Assembly (NCBI GenBank): GCA_031370675.1
Contig: JANMQT010000307.1
Location: forward strand, 1-14,955
DNA: 14,955 bases
Source of the DNA: SZAS-18 sp031370675
GTDB lineage: Bacteria; Verrucomicrobiota; Verrucomicrobiia; Chthoniobacterales; SZAS-18
Direction: 5' to 3'
Below, piece after piece: positions 1-7,365 of this stretch; position 1 is the stretch's first letter; each line of letters opens with the position of its first letter. The notes below the pieces were generated by a model. That model had not been told where the DNA came from. It made no database searches and worked only from the letters and a program-made list of their open reading frames with translations. Position numbers and translations under genes: made by a program.

Positions 1-471
1 GCGCGGCTGAATTCCCTGTGCGCCTGGATGCCGGATCTGGAGCTGCCGGCGTTGCGCGAGGAGGATCGGCTGGCGCTGCTCGAGCAACTCTGCCTTGGCG
101 CGTTCACTTACAACCAAATCAAGGATCGGCCGGTCTGGAAGACGTTCAAGAGCTGGCTTTCCTCGCCGCAGCAAGCCTGGCTGGACGAGTACGCGCCCGA
201 GCGCCTCTCGCTGCCGGGTGGTCGCAATCGCAAGCTGCGCTACGACGACGCCGGCGCCCCGCCCGTGATCGCCGCGCGCATTCAGGATTTGTATGGCGTG
301 GAGGGCGGCTTGTTCGTCGCTTCACGCCGCGTGCCGGTGACCATCGAGGTCCTCGCCCCCAACATGCGACCGATCCAGATTACCAAGGACCTCGCGAATT
401 TCTGGAAGGAAAGCTACCCGAAGATCAAACAGGAGTTGCAGCGCAAATACCCGAAGCACGAGTGGAGGTAA
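1..471 (+). CDS. hrpB: ATP-dependent RNA helicase HrpB, C-terminal fragment
   Basis: Partial gene: the frame is open from base 1 and ends at TAA 469-471, so only about the last 156 residues are present. The DEAH helicase core lies upstream of the window. The visible part matches the HrpB C-terminal domain. It reads as a globular alpha/beta segment with 'GGRNRKLRYDDAGAPPVIAARIQDLYG' features (LPGGR...Y near residues 71-82), then 'VTIEVLAPNMRPIQITKDL' and 'FWKESYPKIKQELQRKYPKH', which is the characteristic HrpB ending. HrpB proteins are DExH-box NTPases of uncertain cellular role that are thought to act on RNA. A convergent DUF3592 gene follows after a 78-bp spacer containing an inverted repeat. 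I am very confident of the family; activity cannot be judged without the core motifs. Confidence 0.9.
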   Translation, partial: ARLNSLCAWMPDLELPALREEDRLALLEQLCLGAFTYNQIKDRPVWKTFKSWLSSPQQAWLDEYAPERLSLPGGRNRKLRYDDAGAPPVIAARIQDLYGVEGGLFVASRRVPVTIEVLAPNMRPIQITKDLANFWKESYPKIKQELQRKYPKHEWR

Positions 472-477
472 GAAAAA

Positions 478-565
478 GAACCAGGAATGAGGAGGACGGA
501 CGAAGACGACGATGGATTTTCGTGCGGCGCGTCTTCAATGGTTCCCTCCCTATGCTTCCTGGTTC
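478..565. repeat. Inverted repeat between convergent hrpB and DUF3592 genes
   Basis: Perfect 10-bp arms, GAACCAGGAA at 478-487 and TTCCTGGTTC at 556-565, flank about 68 bp. Purine-rich sequence (GAGGAGG) continues beyond the left arm and its approximate complement (CCCTCCC) precedes the right arm. The right arm lies inside the 3' end of the DUF3592 gene and encodes its last residues. The position between convergent stops suits a two-way terminator, but there is no clear T-run. The style resembles the larger repeat at 1629-1711. Confidence 0.5.
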
Positions 566-1611
566 CATGCGGCGCGCGCCGCCGCGCGCTGTTTCTCGAG
601 CCAGTCCGCCACGCGCCGGGCGCGCCACGGATAGTCCGACTCGTACACCTCGGCCTGCTTCACGTCTGCACTCTCGGGGTCGCGCCATTCGATCAGGGCC
701 GCGTGGTATTTGCGGGCGGCCATCTTGCGGCGCGGTTGTTCCATCGTCAGCGCAAAGAAGCGCGTCACGTCCGCCAACGGCAGCGTGGCGGGCGTTTCGC
801 CGTCGCGCGTCGCCTTGTCCGGCAGTTCGACGAGTCCGGTCGTCCGATCGATGGCGACCCGCCAGCGGCGGGAACGCAGCAACGCGCGCGCCTTGACGAT
901 CAGGTAGATGATGAGGCCCATGACCCCAAGCCAGACGAGCCAGACGAGATCCAGCAGCGCGGCGCTCCGGGCGGCCGCGACCAGCAAGGCAAACGCGATC
1001 AGGGTAAGGAGGGGTGCGACAAAGACAATGGTCGCAATCGCCACCCAAGGTTCGACCAGCGGGACGTCCAGCTCGACGCGACCGCCGGCCTCGCGCCAGA
1101 GCAGGCCGGCCGTCGCCGGCCGCTTGCGCAGCGCGTTGACTTCATAAAATGTCCCCCACACCAACATTGAAATCAGCCCAAGCAAGGGCACCAGCACCAG
1201 GAACATCTGTCCGTCTTCGCTCATCCAGCCGCGGATGAGCACGGCCCGCTCCGGTTGCGCCGGATCGAAGTAGACGGGCACGGTCTGCCCAACCGGGAAG
1301 CGGGTCGCGAGGCGTTCTGCGTACCAGATTCCCTGGGTGGCGTCCGAGTGCAGGCGGTAATTTGTCCCGGTAAATTCTTTTCCACCGACGCCGTACTCGT
1401 AACGCACGGAAAAATGCGAGTCGCCCAAACGATAGGCCTCGTCGCCCACGTTCAACACGCGGCTTTGCGTGATCTTTCCGGTGGTCGTCGGCCAGAACCA
1501 CGTCAGCGCCTGCGGCAGACAGGTCGGGAGATATTCGCGCGCCAGCAAAATGACGGTCGCGACCGCAAAGGCGATCGCGATGCAGCGTCGGAGAAGAGCG
1601 CCCTTGGACAT
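550..1611 (-). CDS. DUF3592 domain integral membrane protein
   Basis: 353 residues. The N-terminal half shows the DUF3592 pattern: a first membrane segment (about residues 9-24), then an extracytoplasmic beta-rich region containing VRYEYGVGGKEFTGT (69-83) and FPVGQTVPVYFDPAQPERAVL (105-125). This is the usual 'Y.Y.V.G..Y.G ... G..V.V.YDP..P..AVL' signature. Further hydrophobic segments fall near 135-155, 188-212 and 217-240. The C-terminal soluble part (243-353) is rich in Arg and Trp. The function of DUF3592 proteins is unknown. No good Shine-Dalgarno sequence precedes the ATG at 1611. It is the last gene of a co-directional run with the exported protein and the cyclase, but a long inverted repeat separates it from the gene upstream. 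The final codons lie within the repeat at 556-565, so the C-terminus may have been reshaped by the repeat. Confidence 0.8.
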   Translation of the reverse strand: MSKGALLRRCIAIAFAVATVILLAREYLPTCLPQALTWFWPTTTGKITQSRVLNVGDEAYRLGDSHFSVRYEYGVGGKEFTGTNYRLHSDATQGIWYAERLATRFPVGQTVPVYFDPAQPERAVLIRGWMSEDGQMFLVLVPLLGLISMLVWGTFYEVNALRKRPATAGLLWREAGGRVELDVPLVEPWVAIATIVFVAPLLTLIAFALLVAAARSAALLDLVWLVWLGVMGLIIYLIVKARALLRSRRWRVAIDRTTGLVELPDKATRDGETPATLPLADVTRFFALTMEQPRRKMAARKYHAALIEWRDPESADVKQAEVYESDYPWRARRVADWLEKQRAAARAAWNQEA

Positions 1612-1628
1612 GGGGATTAAACGAACAA

Positions 1629-1711
1629 GGAACAGGGAGGAAGGAACAAGAGAAGGCGGACGTCGCGAAACTTCATTTCAGCATTCTTCCTTGTTCCTTC
1701 CTCCTTGTTCC
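1629..1711. repeat. Long inverted repeat (22-bp arms, 39-nt loop)
   Basis: The left arm 1629-1650 begins GGAACAGGGAGG and the right arm 1690-1711 ends CCTCCTTGTTCC. The arms are complementary at 21 of 22 positions. The only mismatch is G1635 against T1705, which would be a G-U wobble in + strand RNA. Each arm holds the motif GGAACA/GGAACAAG twice, about 16 bp apart. The repeat fills the spacer between the stop of the exported protein (1715) and the start of the DUF3592 gene (1611). It could end transcription of the upstream gene or be a copy of an interspersed repeat family. Confidence 0.7.
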
Positions 1712-1714
1712 ATT

Positions 1715-2236
1715 TCATCTCACTGCGGCCAGACCCTTGAGATTCATCTGCCCGAGCCACGCGCGCGCGACTTCGGGTTTTTCGCCGCGCACCTCGACAT
1801 GCACCCAATATCGATCGCCCGCGATGACGAAAAGGTTGGTCTCCTTGTCGGCCTCGGAATACGTCTCGTAGCCGGGGACGCCGTCGATCGTCACGCCCTT
1901 TTGGTAGCCCTCCGTGCTTTCGTTCGAAAATTGCCAGCCCAGCATCATGCCTTTCATGACCTCGCGTTGCAGCGCGTAATCGATGATCTCGACGCTCGCA
2001 GTGCTGTCGCCCTTGGTGAACTTTGCGCTCACGGTCGTGATTTCCATCGGGCCCATCCGCATGGTGTTGCCCTCCGGCTTTTCCCCGTTCCAACCGGGCA
2101 GCGCCGCGGGCAGGAAGGGCAGCAGGAGTTTGAAGCTCACCACCGGCGGTCCGGGCGGTGCATCCTGGGCCGGGAGGGAAACCGGGCCCAGGCCCGCGAG
2201 CAGCGCGAAGATCAGCAGGAAATTTCGGAATGACAT
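1715..2236 (-). CDS. Exported protein of unknown function
   Basis: 173 residues from the ATG at 2236. An in-frame ATG at 2272 would add 12 residues, but the inner start gives a clean signal peptide: MSFRN, then a hydrophobic core FLLIFALLAGLGPVSL, and a likely cleavage site after PAQ (about residue 24). The mature part contains LLPFLPAALPGW (38-49), a Lys/Ser strand region FTKGDSTASVEIIDYAL, and a Tyr/Trp-rich C-terminal section with GDRYWVHVEVRG. There is no lipobox cysteine and no catalytic motif that I recognise, so I leave the function open. It lies 83 bp downstream of the cyclase gene on the same strand and could be cotranscribed. A hairpin at 2245-2265 sits just in front of the start. 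Confidence 0.7.
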   Translation of the reverse strand: MSFRNFLLIFALLAGLGPVSLPAQDAPPGPPVVSFKLLLPFLPAALPGWNGEKPEGNTMRMGPMEITTVSAKFTKGDSTASVEIIDYALQREVMKGMMLGWQFSNESTEGYQKGVTIDGVPGYETYSEADKETNLFVIAGDRYWVHVEVRGEKPEVARAWLGQMNLKGLAAVR

Positions 2237-2244
2237 GATCCAGC

Positions 2245-2265
2245 TATCGGCGAGATCCGCCGATA
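2245..2265. promoter_or_regulatory. Hairpin just upstream of the exported-protein start
   Basis: A perfect 8-bp stem, TATCGGCG (2245-2252) with CGCCGATA (2258-2265), encloses a 5-nt loop. On the minus strand it lies 8 bases before the ATG at 2236 and 55 bases after the cyclase stop. It could terminate or attenuate readthrough from the cyclase gene, or limit ribosome access at the downstream start. No U-tract follows it, so a simple intrinsic terminator is not certain. Confidence 0.4.
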
Positions 2266-2319
2266 CCGGCAAGCCCGCAATTCACGCCGCGCGGGCCATG
2301 CCAGTATTTCAACAGGCTC

Positions 2320-3672
2320 CTAGACGTCGAGCGAGCTGGTGCTGGATTGATCCCAATAGGTGACGGCGTTGCCTTCGAACTTCACGAAGCGCACGCCGCC
2401 GTCCTGCGAAAGGACGATGGCGAGATTTTCCGGGATGGCGCGACAAAGCCGGTAGGTCGATCGGTGCCGGGTGCCGACGCTCTCGGTCGATTCCTCCTCG
2501 TAGATCGTGCCTTCCATGTCGCGCGCCTTGCGAACGACCTCGACGTTCGGCAGCAGGCCGCTGATTTCCCCGCCGAAACCGAGCAGCTCAAATTTCTTGG
2601 TCAGGACGACCGCGCCGTCCACCTCGGTGCAACCGGCGATGAGATGGGCCATCTCGAAAATGCCGTCATCGAGCGTGGAAAGCTCCTCGTCGGTGCAGGC
2701 GAGGTACTCCTTCCAGCCGACGGGCTTGGAGAGATCCCATTCCACCTCGCCGCCTTCGCCGTGCAGCGTGGCGAGGCGATTCATGATGCCGACGAGCAGC
2801 GTGCGAAACCGGCGCCGCGGCTCGCCCTCGGCGAAGCGGTACTTCACGTTGATGAATTGATTGGAGCCGCAACATTCCGTCGCCATCTCGGGCGGGATGA
2901 TCGTAATCGTGCCGCCGTGACCGGACGATCGCACGGCCGAGATCATCCGTTTCATCATGTGTGTGGCGATGACGCGGATGAGAGCGGGATCGAGCGTGGC
3001 CCATTGCTTGTCCGCCTGCTGCCGGGCCGTGGCATGGATTTCCACGAGCTCCTCCGCCGCCTCCGCAAAAGTGCGGCCGAGCCATTTGGCCTGGAAGATG
3101 TTGAGCGACGGACCGGTGATGCGGGTGCCGTCGTATCGTGCGATGATTTCGGCGCCGAAGCCGATCGCCAGGCGGCCCGGGGCGGTGACCGTGATCACGA
3201 GTTCCTGGGGCAGCAACTGCGAATGGCCGCGGCCGCCGTAAATATTCTGCAGCCAGCTCAGGCCGCTGTGGATGATGCCCCAGATGCGCAGGCCGTCATC
3301 CTCGTCCCAGCGGACGCCGATCATGCTGCGGTGGACATTGGCGGCGGGGGAGAGTCGCCGCAGCTCCAGCGGATTCAGCGGGCGCGTTTCGGCGAGTTCG
3401 AGTCGATGCAGCCCGAGCGGCGGACCGTGCTCGGCGGGAAAGCGTCCGGGCTCGGCGAGGATCAGCCGAAAGGTCACCGGCCGCGCCTCCTCGCGCAGGA
3501 GACTGGCCTGAAAGCAAATGCGGATCAGCTCCGTCAGCGTGTCCGGATCGGGCCGGAGATCGGCGCGATCGGCCTCGCTGCCCGGCTCCTGCGGCCAGCG
3601 CTCGTAGATGAGCGCCGCGAGATCGCGCGGGCTGGAAAATTCGGACGGAATGGAAGTCTTGCGGTGCACCAT
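2320..3672 (-). CDS. Diadenylate cyclase (DisA_N/DAC) protein with N-terminal sensor-like domain
   Basis: 450 residues. The C-terminal part carries the diadenylate cyclase signatures: a core strand SSGHGGTITIIP (249-260), the DGA motif in EVDGAVVLTKKF (DGA at 352-354, bases 2611-2619) and GTRHRSTYRL (RHR at 402-404). These are the residues that bind ATP and metal in DisA and CdaA, so an active enzyme making c-di-AMP is predicted. The first roughly 230 residues form a soluble domain of mixed alpha/beta character. This fits the class annotated as a probable sensor domain of the DACNV type, recalled from family knowledge and not checked. There are no membrane helices (unlike CdaA) and no recognisable helix-hairpin-helix region (unlike DisA). 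The gap of about 90 residues between the first core strand and DGA suggests an insertion. The gene is divergent from the alpha/beta hydrolase and leads the minus-strand run. Confidence 0.82.
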   Translation of the reverse strand: MVHRKTSIPSEFSSPRDLAALIYERWPQEPGSEADRADLRPDPDTLTELIRICFQASLLREEARPVTFRLILAEPGRFPAEHGPPLGLHRLELAETRPLNPLELRRLSPAANVHRSMIGVRWDEDDGLRIWGIIHSGLSWLQNIYGGRGHSQLLPQELVITVTAPGRLAIGFGAEIIARYDGTRITGPSLNIFQAKWLGRTFAEAAEELVEIHATARQQADKQWATLDPALIRVIATHMMKRMISAVRSSGHGGTITIIPPEMATECCGSNQFINVKYRFAEGEPRRRFRTLLVGIMNRLATLHGEGGEVEWDLSKPVGWKEYLACTDEELSTLDDGIFEMAHLIAGCTEVDGAVVLTKKFELLGFGGEISGLLPNVEVVRKARDMEGTIYEEESTESVGTRHRSTYRLCRAIPENLAIVLSQDGGVRFVKFEGNAVTYWDQSSTSSLDV

Positions 3673-3769
3673 CGAAAATTTAGCTAAGCTCGTAAACTAT
3701 TTCGATGCTCATGGCACGCGATTCCTGCGCGATACTTTGGGCGTGTCGATTCGGCTGGCCCTCCGCTTT

Positions 3770-4585
3770 ATGCGACTCGTTGCGATCATTTTTCTGATCC
3801 TGGCCGCCGTGCTGTTCGTGGCGCAGCGGCGATTGATGTATTTTCCGCGAAAATATCCGGCCCGATTCGTCGAGGGGCTGACGGCCCGCGGACTCGAGTC
3901 GGTGAGGTTTGAAACTTCGCGCGGCTCGCAATCGGCCTACTATTTTCCGCCCCCCTCGACGACGTCCGGAAAATTGCCCGGGACCATCTGGGTGTTGTTC
4001 GGCGGGAATGGCTCGCTGGCGCTCGACTGGCTGAGCGTGCTGCCGCCCGATGCCACCCGGCGCGCTGGACTTCTCCTCGTCGATTATTCCGGCTATGGCG
4101 AATGTAAGGGCTGGCCGTCGCGGGCTGGCATCCGCGAGTCGCTGTCTGCATTGATTCCCGCGCTGGCCGCCTCCTGGCATGTCCCGGTCGCGGAAATTGA
4201 GCAGCGGCTTTCCGTGGCCGGGCATTCCTTGGGCGCCGCTGTGGCCCTCGAATTCGCGCAATTGCATCCGGTCAGAGACATCGTGCTCATCGCACCGTTC
4301 ACCTCCATGAAGGACATGGCGCGGCGGTCTTTCGGCTGGCCGTTGTGCGAGGTGCTCATGGATCGCTACGACAATCGCGCCGCGCTTGAGGTCCTGGCGG
4401 CGCGCTCGCCGCGGCCGACCTTGCGGATTTTTCACGGTGCGGACGACCTCGTCATCCCGGCCGCCATGGGCCGCGAGCTCGCGCAGCGGCATCCGGGCTG
4501 GGCGATACATCGCGATTTCTTAGGAGTGGACCACATGGATGTCGTGCATCAATCTGCCAGCGAGTGGAATGCGCTGCTGCGTTGA
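3770..4585 (+). CDS. Alpha/beta hydrolase, membrane-anchored
   Basis: 271 residues from the ATG at 3770. A GTG at 3743 is a possible alternative start; the frame stays open to 3608, but that would overlap the cyclase gene. The N-terminal hydrophobic segment LVAIIFLILAAVLFVA is an uncleaved anchor or signal sequence, followed by RRLMYFPRKYP, as is common in BEM46/YqiA-like hydrolases. The catalytic triad is visible: the nucleophile elbow AGHSLGAA (Ser153), the acid in HGADDLVIP (Asp226) and the histidine in GVDHMDV (His255). VLFGGNGS near residues 76-83 supplies the oxyanion region. The substrate is unknown; an ester or lipid is plausible. It is divergent from the cyclase gene and followed 45 bp later by the MBL hydrolase on the same strand. 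Confidence 0.83.
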   Translation: MRLVAIIFLILAAVLFVAQRRLMYFPRKYPARFVEGLTARGLESVRFETSRGSQSAYYFPPPSTTSGKLPGTIWVLFGGNGSLALDWLSVLPPDATRRAGLLLVDYSGYGECKGWPSRAGIRESLSALIPALAASWHVPVAEIEQRLSVAGHSLGAAVALEFAQLHPVRDIVLIAPFTSMKDMARRSFGWPLCEVLMDRYDNRAALEVLAARSPRPTLRIFHGADDLVIPAAMGRELAQRHPGWAIHRDFLGVDHMDVVHQSASEWNALLR

Positions 4586-4630
4586 GCCCGCGTGGACGGG
4601 CCCGCGGTTCGGTCCTACGGTGCGGTCGCC

Positions 4631-5674
4631 ATGTCCGACCCCGCCGCCTCGCTGCCGCTCCTCGAGGAAGTGGCATCGGGCATTTTTCGGCTGGCGGTGC
4701 CGGTCCCGTTCTCCGGCCTGAAGGTGGTGAATTGTCATCTGCTGCGTGATCCGCGCGGCCCGGGCTGGACGGTGGTCGATGCCGGATTGAACACGCCGCA
4801 GGCGCGCGAGATCTGGGAGGAGGGCATCAAGGAGTTGGGCTGGTCGTTTTCGGATTTGCGCCAGATCATCCTGACCCACAGCCATCCGGATCACTTCGGT
4901 CTCGCGGGCTGGCTGCAAGCGCGCGCAGGCGGCGCGCCCACCGTCTGGATTTCCGAACGCGAGTGGGAAATCGCGCGCATCGTTTGGATGGAACGTTCGC
5001 CGCGCCGCGACGCCGAACTCGCCGCGCACGCCCGCCGCTGCGGGGTCGCCCCGGAAATCATCGCGAAGCTGAGCACCACGCAGGGCGTCGATCAGGAAAA
5101 TGCCACCAACACCGGCACGCGGCCGTTTCCGCAGCGGGTGGATTTTCTGACCCACGGCGACACGATCGAGATGGGCGGGCGCACCTGGCAGGCGGTGCAT
5201 ACGCCCGGGCACAGCGACGGGCACCTCGCGTTTTACGACGAGGCCTGCCATCTCATGCTTGCCGGGGACCAGGTGCTGCCGCGCATCACGCCGAACATTG
5301 GGCTCTGGCCGGGCGTCGAACCCGATCCGCTGGGCCGCTATCTGCTCTCGCTGCCCGTTTTGAAAAAGCTGTCCGTCGAGCTCGCTTTGCCTGGCCACGG
5401 ACCGGTCATCGGGAACTGGGTTGGCCGGATCGAGGAAATCGAGCGGCACCACGCCGAGCGCCTCGACCACATGTCCGGCATCGTGCAGCAGCGCGGGCCC
5501 GTGACGGTTTGGCAGGTGGCGGAGCGTTCGTTCGACTTCTTTTCCATGTCGCCGGGCGAATGGCCGTTCGCGCTGGTGGAGACGTTGTCGCACCTCGATT
5601 ATCTCGTGGGCCAGGGATTGCTCGAGCGGGACGACGGTGACAAGTCCGGCGTCTGGCGGTATCGCATGGTCTGA
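4631..5674 (+). CDS. MBL-fold metallo-hydrolase with C-terminal winged-helix-like region
   Basis: 347 residues from the ATG at 4631; an earlier in-frame start at 4592 adds 13 non-conserved residues. All expected metal ligands of the metallo-beta-lactamase fold are present: HSHPDH (His83, His85, Asp87, His88), the histidine of HTPGHSDGH (His194), Asp213 in LAGDQVLP, and His256 in LPGHGPV. After the fold, about residues 275-347 form a helical region followed by a section ending in LDYLVGQGLLERDD...WRY, which resembles the small winged-helix tail of LACTB2-type hydrolases. The likely activity is hydrolysis of a thioester, ester or phosphodiester; the substrate cannot be told from sequence. It follows the alpha/beta hydrolase closely and may be cotranscribed with it. 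Confidence 0.88.
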   Translation: MSDPAASLPLLEEVASGIFRLAVPVPFSGLKVVNCHLLRDPRGPGWTVVDAGLNTPQAREIWEEGIKELGWSFSDLRQIILTHSHPDHFGLAGWLQARAGGAPTVWISEREWEIARIVWMERSPRRDAELAAHARRCGVAPEIIAKLSTTQGVDQENATNTGTRPFPQRVDFLTHGDTIEMGGRTWQAVHTPGHSDGHLAFYDEACHLMLAGDQVLPRITPNIGLWPGVEPDPLGRYLLSLPVLKKLSVELALPGHGPVIGNWVGRIEEIERHHAERLDHMSGIVQQRGPVTVWQVAERSFDFFSMSPGEWPFALVETLSHLDYLVGQGLLERDDGDKSGVWRYRMV

Positions 5675-5681
5675 GCGCACC

Positions 5682-5890
5682 ATGGCCTTGCCGACGATCG
5701 CGATTCAGCTCGAGCCGAACGCGCGTGACCGGCCGCCACGGCGACGCCATCGAGATCGAGCGGCACGTCCCGGCGATCGAAGGCTGGGCGAACGAGGAAT
5801 TGATCCGTTTCGTGGCGGAGGTGCGAGGCGACCGCAGATCGAGACGCGCGCGCAGAGGCGTTGCAATCGAAGCGAATGGGTGTTTTCTTG
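5682..5890 (+). pseudogene. Decayed DUF167/YggU-family gene (frameshifted)
   Basis: An ATG at 5682, 7 bp after the MBL gene, opens a frame reading MALPTIAIQLEPNAR, a typical DUF167 N-terminus. After about base 5724 the homology continues in the next frame (from base 5725): VTGRHGDAIEIERHVPAIEG, then WANEELIRFVAEVRG. This matches the family core 'G.HGDALKIRV.APP.EGKANEALI.FLAE..G', including the usually invariant EG.AN. The join lacks about two to three residues, so a deletion not divisible by three is likely. Further downstream the 'RSR..L..G..SR.K' part is shortened, and the frame runs on into the icd start. DUF167 proteins are small, of unknown function, and normally about 75-100 residues. 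A single sequencing error would explain the first frame break but not the damaged C-terminus. Confidence 0.6.
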
Positions 5891-5923
5891 ACTGCCCCGT
5901 CCCAAACGCCACTCCCCCACGCC

Positions 5924-7174
<1,251 letters not shown>

Positions 7175-7207
7175 GGTGGAAGGCGTCGGGATGACGCGAT
7201 GACATGA

Positions 7208-7332
7208 GGTAGGGACGGATCGTCGAAACGTCCCAATTTTCGCGTCGGCTGCATTCGCCCGCGCCTGCGATCCAGCGCGCGAAACACGCCGTTTCCGGAA
7301 GTTTGGGACGACCGCGGACGGTCGTCCCTACC
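7208..7332. repeat. REPIN-like element: two inverted REP-type sequences
   Basis: The ends are perfect 10-bp inverted repeats: GGTAGGGACG at 7208-7217 and CGTCCCTACC at 7323-7332. Each end is itself a potential hairpin. The left one pairs GGGACG (7212-7217) with CGTCCC (7229-7234). The right one is a perfect palindrome, GGGACGACCG (7305-7314) with CGGTCGTCCC (7319-7328) around a 4-nt loop. Inside both, facing each other, is CGTCCCAA (7229-7236) and its complement TTGGGACG (7303-7310). Two related REP units in opposite orientation around about 65 bp of spacer is the structure called a REPIN. The convergent icd/cysA gap is a typical location. No transposase (RAYT) gene is in the window. Confidence 0.65.
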
Positions 7333-7341
7333 AATGACTCA

Positions 7342-7360
7342 TCGGCTGGGGACCAGCCGA
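7342..7360 (-). terminator. Hairpin after the cysA stop
   Basis: TCGGCTGG (7342-7349) pairs perfectly with CCAGCCGA (7353-7360) around a 3-nt loop. It begins 5 bases after the cysA stop codon on the minus strand, where a terminator is expected. No U-run follows, so it may instead protect the 3' end of the transcript. Confidence 0.45.
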
Positions 7361-7365
7361 ACCAC

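Noticed and set aside
2347..3687. 446-codon + strand frame opposite the cyclase gene
   Set aside because: The minus strand carries the DGA and RHR motifs at the correct places; the + strand product is low-information and Asp/Arg/Gly-rich.
3608..3769. Upstream extension of the alpha/beta hydrolase (start at 3608)
   Set aside because: It would overlap the 5' end of the divergent cyclase gene, and the added residues are not hydrolase-like. The hydrophobic anchor follows the ATG at 3770; the GTG at 3743 remains a minor alternative.
3673..3769. Divergent promoters between the cyclase and hydrolase genes
   Set aside because: The region is A/T-rich (TTAGCTAA, GTAAACTAT, GATACT), and promoters must lie here or nearby, but no convincing paired boxes were found, so no site is called.
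4520..5683. Long minus-strand frame opposite the MBL hydrolase
   Set aside because: The + strand holds every MBL metal ligand; the antisense product has no domain and a shadow-like composition.
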